Below are positions 52,701 to 59,789 of a stretch of DNA of 64,000 bases, piece after piece. How positions within the stretch are numbered: the stretch's first letter is position 1; each line of letters starts with the position of its first letter. This stretch comes from Neptuniibacter halophilus (GTDB taxonomy: Bacteria; Pseudomonadota; Gammaproteobacteria; Pseudomonadales; Balneatricaceae). A program made the position numbers and the translations under genes. The DNA is taken from NCBI RefSeq assembly GCF_030295765.1, contig NZ_AP027292.1, positions 3,348,001 through 3,412,000 on the forward strand. The letters are read 5' to 3'. The notes beneath the pieces were generated by a model. The model saw only the letters and a list, made by a program, of their open reading frames with translations. It was not told where the DNA came from and made no database searches.

Positions 52701-52776
52701 GGGCGTGTAGCTCAGTTGGGAGAGCGTCGCCCTTACAAGGCGAATGTCGGGAGTTCGAGCCTCTCCACGCCCACCA
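52701..52776 (+). tRNA. tRNA-Val (UAC), copy 5
   Basis: Identical tRNA sequence, last in the operon, with a different 5' spacer. No obvious terminator follows before the PAS-GGDEF gene. Confidence 0.97.
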
Positions 52777-52894
52777 CTTCATATCATCTCTCCTCAATTT
52801 AAGTTATCTGATATTTGACTGGCTACCTGAAAGGGTGAAGGCTTCTGCTTGCATCAATACATGTTGTTTTGCGTAACCCTAATAGGATTCTTTC

Positions 52895-53812
52895 GTGAAT
52901 AGTGTCGATGAAACAGTTCTGGTATCGCTCTGTCCTGACCCGGTGATCGGCGTCGATGGGAAGGGAGTCGTGCGTCTGTTCAATGCGGCGGCAGAAAGAT
53001 TGCTCGGTTATGCGGCAGCGGAGGTGATTGGCCTCAAAAGTATTGCGGAGATCTATCCCAGCCTTGAAGAGGCCAGAGCGATCAAGCGAATGATTCACTC
53101 GGACCAGCAGGGTGCGCCCGGCAGTCTCGAAGGCTATGGAACCAATCTGGTTCGTAAAGACGGGCAGGAAGTACCGATTCGTTTGTCGGCAGCCATTGTT
53201 GACCCGGACGAGGGAAGTAGCATTGGCTTCTTTCATGATCTGACCGAGCGGAAAAAGCTGGAGCAGCAACTGCACCGCCTTTCTGTTACCGACGAGTTGA
53301 CCGGTCTTTTTAATCAGCGCTATTTCTATCAGGTGATGGGTGGTGAGCTGGAGCGGGCTAAGCGTTACCGGCACCCGCTGAGTCTGATCTGTTTCGACCT
53401 GGATCACTTTAAGAAGGTCAATGACCTGTACGGCCACCTCGAGGGTGACCGGGTTTTGAAAATCATCGGTGATATTCTTTCGGAAACGCTGCGTAGCTGT
53501 GATGTGCCGGTGCGTTACGGTGGTGATGAATTTATGATTCTGTTGCCTGAAACCGGTATCAGTTCAGCGGCGAAAACGGCAGAACGGATACGGCATAAGT
53601 TTAATCAGCGTTGCCCCTATGCGGCTGACAATGCGGACGGTGCTGTGGTCAGTGTCTCGATCAGTCTGGGTGTTACAGAGAGTAATGGTACCGAGAATCC
53701 CGATCAGATTGTTCAGCGCGCTGATCTGGCGATGTACGAGTCGAAAAACTCAGGCGGTAACAGCACTGTGCTGATTAAGCAGCATCTGGGCAGTAAGTTG
53801 CGCTCGGACTGA
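52895..53812 (+). CDS. PAS-GGDEF diguanylate cyclase
   Basis: A 305-residue soluble protein. A PAS domain lies at about residues 5-120 (FNAAAERLLGYAAAEVIG), followed by a short helix and a GGDEF domain from about 135. The active-site motif GGDEF is intact in VRYGGDEFMILLPE, and an inhibitory RxxD site (RSCD) lies five residues before it. It should make cyclic-di-GMP under product control. The start is GTG 52895 with GGA upstream; no better ATG exists. It lies just after the tRNA operon and might be read from it. Confidence 0.9.
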   Translation: MNSVDETVLVSLCPDPVIGVDGKGVVRLFNAAAERLLGYAAAEVIGLKSIAEIYPSLEEARAIKRMIHSDQQGAPGSLEGYGTNLVRKDGQEVPIRLSAAIVDPDEGSSIGFFHDLTERKKLEQQLHRLSVTDELTGLFNQRYFYQVMGGELERAKRYRHPLSLICFDLDHFKKVNDLYGHLEGDRVLKIIGDILSETLRSCDVPVRYGGDEFMILLPETGISSAAKTAERIRHKFNQRCPYAADNADGAVVSVSISLGVTESNGTENPDQIVQRADLAMYESKNSGGNSTVLIKQHLGSKLRSD

Positions 53813-53821
53813 AAGCGTTAG

Positions 53822-53908
53822 TCAGAGCTCTTCCGCATCATCGGGATAATCTTCATCCTCATACTCGTCACGGTTCAGGCAGAGTAGTTCTTCGTTATAA
53901 TCTTCCAT
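53822..53908 (-). CDS. Possible acidic small protein, 28 aa
   Basis: A short minus-strand frame with a good AAGGA site eight bases before ATG. The peptide begins MEDYNEELLCLNRDEYED and ends DDAEEL; about half of its residues are acidic. It converges on the GGDEF gene. No family is recognised. It may be a real small protein or chance. Confidence 0.4.
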   Translation of the reverse strand: MEDYNEELLCLNRDEYEDEDYPDDAEEL

Positions 53909-53989
53909 TCTTCATTCCTTAATTATTCAGGTGCGGCGGTAGCATAGAGCTGTTTGGTGTGCGCCCGATGACAAAATGATGACTGTTTT

Positions 53990-54913
53990 ATGACTGCCTC
54001 ACCTTCTCTGTTCGACGCCTGCCCCCGCGTGCCTTTGCAGCACCTGCAGCATCCTGTTTTGTTGCAAGCCGGCGTATCGGTGGCACTGTTGCGTCTGGAT
54101 CAGACGGATGCAGTGGTCAGTGGTAACAAGTGGTACAAGCTTAAATATAACCTTGAGTGGGCCTGTGAGCAGGGTTTCAGGCGTGTGCTCAGTTTTGGCG
54201 GGGCGTACTCTAACCATATTCATGCGCTGGCAGATGCCGGCAGGGCGATGGGGTTAGAAACCATCGGCATGATCCGGGGGGAGCCGGCTTATGCCGCTAA
54301 TCCTACGCTGCGGGATGCTGCGCAGTGGGGGATGCAGCTTCATTTTGTCAGTCGGGATGAATATCGTCGGCGACATGACCGGGCTTATATTGAGGAGCTC
54401 GCTGAGCGATTTCCCGATGCCTGCATAGTGCCTGAGGGCGGGAGCAATGCGCTGGCCGTAAAGGGGGCGATGGAGATAGTTACGCCTGATCTGCTGGACA
54501 GTGTCCGGCCCGATCAGATTGTACTGGCCTGCGGGACGGGCGGCACACTGGCAGGGGTGGCGTTGAGCTGTCCGCAAGTTGAGGTGCTGGGTATCCCTGT
54601 ACTGAAAAATGCCGGTTTCTTACGCCAGGATATTGCTGACCTGATGGCTCAGGTTACTCCGCAGCCTGCAGGTAACTGGCGGCTGGATCTTGAGGGGCAT
54701 GGTGGTGGCTACGCCCGGACTTCGGCAGAGCTGCTGCAGTTTATCCGGGAGACAGAGCGGTTGTGTGCCGTGCCACTTGATCAGGTGTATACCGGGAAGA
54801 TGCTGATGCGTCTGTTTCAGTTGATTGGTCAGGGGGTGTATCCCCGGGGCAGCCGGATTCTGGCGGTGCACACGGGTGGTCTGCAGGGGCGCAGAACGCT
54901 TCCTCATACTTGA
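53990..54913 (+). CDS. D-cysteine desulfhydrase/ACC deaminase-family PLP enzyme
   Basis: A 307-residue fold-type II PLP enzyme. The PLP lysine is in VSGNKWYKLKYNLEW; SFGGAYSNHIHALA holds the serine and asparagine that contact the substrate and cofactor, and LACGTGGTLAG is the phosphate loop. Members act as D-cysteine desulfhydrase (D-Cys to pyruvate, H2S, ammonia) or ACC deaminase; bacterial genes outside rhizobia are usually the former. It has no close operon partner; nadK follows after 93 bp. Confidence 0.85.
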   Translation: MTASPSLFDACPRVPLQHLQHPVLLQAGVSVALLRLDQTDAVVSGNKWYKLKYNLEWACEQGFRRVLSFGGAYSNHIHALADAGRAMGLETIGMIRGEPAYAANPTLRDAAQWGMQLHFVSRDEYRRRHDRAYIEELAERFPDACIVPEGGSNALAVKGAMEIVTPDLLDSVRPDQIVLACGTGGTLAGVALSCPQVEVLGIPVLKNAGFLRQDIADLMAQVTPQPAGNWRLDLEGHGGGYARTSAELLQFIRETERLCAVPLDQVYTGKMLMRLFQLIGQGVYPRGSRILAVHTGGLQGRRTLPHT

Positions 54914-55006
54914 GTCGCTTCTCTTTGCATACAATTACTTATTGAAATGACTGTAAAAAATCAGTTAGATGGACTCAATCACAGACAGTGTTAATCCGGA
55001 GAAAAA

Positions 55007-55888
55007 ATGGATTACTTTCGTAATATTGGCCTGATTGGCCGCCTGGGCAGTAAATCAGTTATTGATACTCTGAAGCACCTTATTCGTTTTCTTAACGACC
55101 GGGGGCTGAATACGATTCTGGATGAGCGTATTGCTGAAGTGATGCCCGGCCATGGTCAGCAGACCAGTACCCAGAAAATGATGGGGGAGATCTGTGATCT
55201 GGTCATCGTCGTTGGCGGCGATGGCAGTCTGTTGGGCGCCGCCCGCTCTCTGGCGCAGTATCATGTTCCGGTACTCGGTGTGAACCGGGGTAACCTGGGT
55301 TTCCTGACCGATATCTCACCGAACGAGATCGAAGAGAAGGTCACTGAGGTGCTGGAAGGAAAATATACCGTCGACAGCCGCTTTCTGCTGGATGTGATTG
55401 TTAAGCGTGACGGTGTACCGATTGCAGAATCCACCGCGTTGAATGATTGTGTGCTTCATCCGGGTAAAGCCGCGCGAATGATTGAGTTCGAGCTGTATAT
55501 CGAAGGGCAGTTTGTTTACACCCAGAAATCTGACGGTCTGATTGTTTCGACCCCAACCGGCTCTACCGCGTACTCGCTTTCCGGTGGCGGGCCGATTATG
55601 CATCCGAAACTGGATGCGCTGGTGCTGGTGCCGATGTTCCCTCACACCCTGTCCAGCAGGCCTATTGTGGTAAACGGAAACAGTGAGCTGAAACTGGTGA
55701 TCAGTCCGAATAACAGCGCTTATCCGACGGTTTCCTGTGACGGTCAGACCGATATTGCCTGTGCACCGGGTGATACGATAACGGTGCATAAAAAGCCGCA
55801 TAAGCTGAAGCTGCTGCATCCACTTAACTACGATTTTTATACCACCTGCCGTGAAAAACTTGGCTGGGGTACCAAGCTCGGAGATTAA
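55007..55888 (+). CDS. nadK: NAD kinase
   Basis: Phosphorylates NAD to NADP. The 293-residue length equals that of E. coli NadK (292). It has the diagnostic VVGGDGSLLGAARS, GVNRGNLGFLTD, STPTGSTAYSLSGGGPI and the C-terminal PHTLSSRPIV. The start has GGAGAAAAA. It heads an operon-like run with the phosphatase and glpG genes. Confidence 0.97.
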   Translation: MDYFRNIGLIGRLGSKSVIDTLKHLIRFLNDRGLNTILDERIAEVMPGHGQQTSTQKMMGEICDLVIVVGGDGSLLGAARSLAQYHVPVLGVNRGNLGFLTDISPNEIEEKVTEVLEGKYTVDSRFLLDVIVKRDGVPIAESTALNDCVLHPGKAARMIEFELYIEGQFVYTQKSDGLIVSTPTGSTAYSLSGGGPIMHPKLDALVLVPMFPHTLSSRPIVVNGNSELKLVISPNNSAYPTVSCDGQTDIACAPGDTITVHKKPHKLKLLHPLNYDFYTTCREKLGWGTKLGD

Positions 55889-55889
55889 G

Positions 55890-56870
55890 GTGACGCGTAG
55901 ATACCAGGGATATGATCTGATTGGTGATGTTCACGGCTGCTGCCTGAGTCTGGAGCTGTTGCTGGAAAAGCTCGGCTACAGCAAGAAAAATGGCGTTTAC
56001 CAGCACCCTCAGCGGCAGGTGATCTTTCTCGGGGATATAGTCGACCGCGGCCCGCGGATCCGTGAAGCCCTCCATCTGGTTTATGATATGGTTGCCAGTG
56101 GCGCAGCCCAGATCGTCATGGGTAACCATGAATTCAACTTCCTCAGTTACTGTACCCGCGGCCGTGAGGGCAGTGGGCTGAGCTTTCTGCGTGAACATAA
56201 CCCCCGTCATCACCGTATTCTTGCTGAGACGCTGGAGCAACTGGCGAACTATCCGCAGGAGCAGGCAAAGTTTATGCAGTGGATCCGGGAGATGCCGGTC
56301 TACCTCGAATTTGAGCATTTCCGGGTGGTGCATGCCTGCTGGCATCAGCGTCTGATCGATCGGTTTGAGGCGGAATACCCCAATCATGTGATCGATGATC
56401 GTTTTCTGCATCGCTCTTCACAGCGCGGTACCTTCGAGTGGGCGTTGATGGACCGGCTGTTGCGCGGTACTCATCTGCGCCTGCCGGAAGGCGAAGTGAT
56501 GGTGAGTAAAGATGGCTTTGAGCGGCGTTTCTTCCGGACAAAATTCTGGGCAGAGGAGCCGGAGCTCTATGGTGATGTGGTATTCCAGCCCGATCCGCTG
56601 CCGGAGCATATTGCGCTGATGCAGCTCACAGAGCAGGACTATAATGATCTGCTCTATTACGGGCCGGAGCAGAAAATGCTGTTTATCGGGCACTACTGGC
56701 GCGAAGGGGAGCCTGCCCCGATTACCTCAAATATCGCATGCTTAGACTACAGTGCGGTTAAATATGGCAAGTTGGTGGCTTACCGGCTTGATGATGAAAC
56801 CACGATCCAGCCGGATAAGTTTGTCTGGGTTGATGTCCGCAAGGAGATTGCGGACGAGTTGGCTCTCTGA
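55890..56870 (+). CDS. PPP-family metallophosphatase (ApaH/PrpA-like)
   Basis: A 326-residue protein with the metal-binding motifs of the calcineurin-like family: GDVHGCC, GDIVDRGPR and GNHEFNF, then VVHACW. These bind two metals and hydrolyse phosphoesters; diadenosine tetraphosphate or a phosphoprotein are candidate substrates. GTG 55890 is preferred because GGAG lies six bases before it and it directly follows the nadK stop; another GTG at 55851 would overlap nadK. The stop overlaps the glpG ATG. Confidence 0.87.
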   Translation: MTRRYQGYDLIGDVHGCCLSLELLLEKLGYSKKNGVYQHPQRQVIFLGDIVDRGPRIREALHLVYDMVASGAAQIVMGNHEFNFLSYCTRGREGSGLSFLREHNPRHHRILAETLEQLANYPQEQAKFMQWIREMPVYLEFEHFRVVHACWHQRLIDRFEAEYPNHVIDDRFLHRSSQRGTFEWALMDRLLRGTHLRLPEGEVMVSKDGFERRFFRTKFWAEEPELYGDVVFQPDPLPEHIALMQLTEQDYNDLLYYGPEQKMLFIGHYWREGEPAPITSNIACLDYSAVKYGKLVAYRLDDETTIQPDKFVWVDVRKEIADELAL

Positions 56871-57730
56871 TGATTAAGCTGCTCACTGTGCCACTGGATG
56901 AAGACCTGACGGAGTTCACCCGTCTGCTGTGGCGCTATGAGGTGCCGCATCGGGTGGTTGAGCTGGAAACGACACAGGAGCTGTGGGTTGCCCGCAGCGT
57001 AGACGCAGAGCAGTTGATTCTGCTGTATGAGCACTGGCGCAATGGCGCTGACCTGAGTCGGATAGAGCTGGTCGTGAACCGCCCCGTCAGTGCCCGGCCG
57101 GGGTTTCTTGAGATGGCTCGCCGGGCCTGGTTCAGTGTGGTGCTGATTGCGACGGCGATTATGCTCTCGCTCCTGATCGGCTTTGGTGAGAACCTGAATC
57201 TGTTGCGTCATCTGACCCTGTCGGATCTGATCCTGCGCAACGGCAATATTTACAGTTCCGGTCTTGGGGCAACGCTTGAATCGATGCAATGGTGGCGCCT
57301 GGTCACCCCGGTGTTCCTGCATTTCAGTATGCCACACCTGTTATTCAATGTGCTCTGGGTCTGGGTTGTAGGTTGCCGGATAGAGATTGAGCAGGGGCGC
57401 GGTCTGCTGATTCTGCTGGCGCTGTTTTCCGGCTTGAGTTCTAATCTTGCGCAATACTGGGTCAGCGGGCCACGGTTTGGTGGATTGTCCGGTATCGTGT
57501 TTGCCCTGCTGGGCTATGCCTGGTGCTGGGATAAGTTTAACCGGGAGAGGCAGATCGGTCTGCCGCCGGCGCTGATGGGATTGATGCTGTTCTGGCTGGC
57601 GCTTGGCTACACCGGGGTGCTGACCGCACTCGGCTTTGGTGAGATTGCTAACACGGCCCATCTGGTTGGGTTGATTGCCGGGGTCGTTTTTGTGCCCGTG
57701 GCCAGAATGGTTCTGAAAAGGCGTGACTGA
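56870..57730 (+). CDS. glpG: Rhomboid intramembrane serine protease GlpG
   Basis: A 286-residue protease with an N-terminal cytosolic domain (about 1-85) and six membrane helices. The catalytic serine is in FGGLSGIVFALLGY and the histidine in NTAHLVGLIAGVV, with the conserved WWRLVTPVFLHFSMPHLLFN before them. Length and layout match E. coli GlpG (276). It cuts membrane proteins within the bilayer. Start overlaps the phosphatase stop. Confidence 0.95.
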   Translation: MIKLLTVPLDEDLTEFTRLLWRYEVPHRVVELETTQELWVARSVDAEQLILLYEHWRNGADLSRIELVVNRPVSARPGFLEMARRAWFSVVLIATAIMLSLLIGFGENLNLLRHLTLSDLILRNGNIYSSGLGATLESMQWWRLVTPVFLHFSMPHLLFNVLWVWVVGCRIEIEQGRGLLILLALFSGLSSNLAQYWVSGPRFGGLSGIVFALLGYAWCWDKFNRERQIGLPPALMGLMLFWLALGYTGVLTALGFGEIANTAHLVGLIAGVVFVPVARMVLKRRD

Positions 57731-57732
57731 CG

Positions 57733-58611
57733 ATGGAGATTGACTGGCTCAGTGCCGAGCTCAAGCAGCGTTATCAGGCTCAGTGGCAAAGGCTGCAAGG
57801 CTTTGAAGGTGCCCGGGTGGATGGTCGATACCTGCAGACCAGTATGGGGCCGGTGTGGGTGCTTGAGGCAGGGCCTGAGGATGCGCCGCCGCTGTTTGCT
57901 GTTCATGGCCTGCATACCCCTGCGCCGTTTACTCTTGAGTTGTTCTGGCCGTTGACACAGCATTATCGGGTGATCTGTGCGGATATACCCGGTCAGGCCG
58001 GGAGAACGCCCGGCGTGGCCCCGCTCCCTAACACACCGGGCTATGGTCTCTGGCTCGATCAGCTACTTAGTGCGCTGGATATTCCGCGCTGCCCGATGGT
58101 GGGGCTCTCTTTTGGTTCTGCGGTTCTGCTGGATCTGGCTGCACAGCAACCTGAGCGTATCAGTGCTGCATCGCTGGTCGTACCTGCCGGGTTTTTCCGG
58201 CCACTGTTGCGGCCGATGAAGCGACTGGTGCTACCGTTGCTGAGTTTCAAACTGCACACTGATCAACTCCATTTCGATCAGTTGATGAAACCACTGATGG
58301 GGGATAACTGGCCGGAGCTCGAGGCGTATTACTTTGCTGTCTTTCAGGCAGGCATGCCGATGACTCTGATTCCGCCGGGGCCTTTTGCCATCGAGCATCT
58401 GTCTCGTTTCAAGGCTCCGGTACAACTGATCTATGCCCTCGATGATCTGTATTTTGATCCGGAAAAATTACAGCGAAAAGCGCAACAGGCCCTGCCTGAT
58501 CTGGAGCAGCAGATCGCCATCGATGATCTGCATATACCCAATGCGCAAAACCGCCGTCAGATTCAGGATCAGGTACTACAGTTCATGCGGAATAAAAACC
58601 GGTTGTGGTAA
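57733..58611 (+). CDS. Alpha/beta-hydrolase
   Basis: A 292-residue hydrolase with the oxyanion-region PLFAVHGLHTPAPF, nucleophile serine in GLSFGSAVLLDLA, and a probable acid and histidine in YALDDLYFDPEK and DLHIPNAQN. The canonical final catalytic His-containing GHxx is instead HIPN. The substrate is unknown. It begins two bases after glpG, suggesting cotranscription. Confidence 0.82.
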   Translation: MEIDWLSAELKQRYQAQWQRLQGFEGARVDGRYLQTSMGPVWVLEAGPEDAPPLFAVHGLHTPAPFTLELFWPLTQHYRVICADIPGQAGRTPGVAPLPNTPGYGLWLDQLLSALDIPRCPMVGLSFGSAVLLDLAAQQPERISAASLVVPAGFFRPLLRPMKRLVLPLLSFKLHTDQLHFDQLMKPLMGDNWPELEAYYFAVFQAGMPMTLIPPGPFAIEHLSRFKAPVQLIYALDDLYFDPEKLQRKAQQALPDLEQQIAIDDLHIPNAQNRRQIQDQVLQFMRNKNRLW

Positions 58612-58666
58612 ACTCTCTGCTATTCCGGGTTGGAGCTTAAGCCAACCCTCTGGTTAGGAAGCGCAG

Positions 58667-58939
58667 ATGACATACGAAGAACTGATCCAGGCGATGACGC
58701 CGGATATGCACCAGTCCCTGAAACGTGCAGTAGAACTGGGCAAATGGCCTGACGGTCGCCGCCTTACCCCCGAACAGCGTGATATCTGCATGCGTGCAGT
58801 GATCGCCTATGACCTCGAACATAAACCGGCCGAAGAACGTGTCGGGTTTATCGACCGCACCAAACAGGATGGAAGCCAGCACGGTAAAGACCCGTTGGCA
58901 GCCGATACCATCCGTATTCTGACTGACGATAAAAACTGA
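58667..58939 (+). CDS. yeaC: YeaC/DUF1315 family protein
   Basis: A 90-residue protein of the widespread DUF1315 family (MTPDMHQSLKRAVELGKWPD, LTPEQRDICMRAVIAYD, RVGFIDR). It is of unknown function. The stop overlaps the DUF2797 ATG (TGATG), so the two are made together. The adjacent order yeaC-DUF2797-pepN is common in marine Gammaproteobacteria as far as I recall. Confidence 0.88.
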   Translation: MTYEELIQAMTPDMHQSLKRAVELGKWPDGRRLTPEQRDICMRAVIAYDLEHKPAEERVGFIDRTKQDGSQHGKDPLAADTIRILTDDKN

Positions 58940-59769
58940 TGCAGCAGTTAGGTTGTGGCGCGTTGCATAAAATGCGCACTGAACTGTCTGCAGAGGGTGT
59001 TCGTTACTACCTGCCACTGGGTGAACAGGAAGTTTCGATGAATGAGCTGCTGGGGCAGCCGATCAGTCTGGAATACCTGGGGGCAATCAACTGCACCCAC
59101 TGTGGGCGCAAAACCAATAAAAGCTTCAATCAGGGTTATTGTTACCCCTGCTTTAAAAAACTACCCCAGTGCGATCAGTGCATTGTTAAGCCCGAACTGT
59201 GTCATTTCCACGAAGGCAGTTGCCGGGATGCGACCTGGGGCGAGCAGTTCTGTTTTCAGGACCACTACGTTTATCTGGCTAACTCTTCCGGCGTAAAAGT
59301 CGGCATTACCCGTGGCACGCAGATTCCGACCCGGTGGATGGATCAGGGGGCGGTTCAGGCTTTGCCGATTCTCAAAGTGTCGACCCGTCTGCAGTCCGGC
59401 AAGGTAGAGCGTCTGCTGGGTGAGCACGTGGCAGACAAAACCAACTGGCGCAAAATGTTGAAGAATGAGGTCGACGATCTCAATCTGGCGGAAATTCGCG
59501 ACCAGTTGTTTGCCCAGTGCAATACCGGGTTGATGGCGCTGGAGCAGGAGTACGGTCTGGAAGCGATCCAGCGAATCTTTGATGCGGAACAGGTCGAAAT
59601 TAATTACCCGGTTTTGAACTATCCGCAGAAAGTCGGCTCTTTAAACTTTGATAAAACGCCACAGGTGAGTGGGGTTTTGCAGGGTATCAAAGGTCAGTAC
59701 CTGATTCTCGACAGTGGCGTGATCAACATGCGTAAATTTACCGCTTATCAGGTAGCGTTATCTGCCTGA
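58939..59769 (+). CDS. DUF2797 protein with a cysteine-rich zinc-like region
   Basis: A 276-residue protein of unknown function. Cysteines form CxxC-type pairs at C52-C55, C68-C71 and C78-C81, then C88, C95, C105, which look like two or more zinc sites. The next stretch, VYLANSSGVKVGITR, with later R132 and E157, recalls the GIY-YIG nuclease fold (T5orf172-like); this resemblance is by eye. It is translationally coupled to yeaC. Confidence 0.82.
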   Translation: MQQLGCGALHKMRTELSAEGVRYYLPLGEQEVSMNELLGQPISLEYLGAINCTHCGRKTNKSFNQGYCYPCFKKLPQCDQCIVKPELCHFHEGSCRDATWGEQFCFQDHYVYLANSSGVKVGITRGTQIPTRWMDQGAVQALPILKVSTRLQSGKVERLLGEHVADKTNWRKMLKNEVDDLNLAEIRDQLFAQCNTGLMALEQEYGLEAIQRIFDAEQVEINYPVLNYPQKVGSLNFDKTPQVSGVLQGIKGQYLILDSGVINMRKFTAYQVALSA

Positions 59770-59789
59770 CAGGCCAGCAAGGTGTAGTT

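Noticed and set aside
52652..52876. Plus-strand ORF of 74 codons over the last tRNA-Val
   Set aside because: It runs straight through the tRNA and has no ribosome site.
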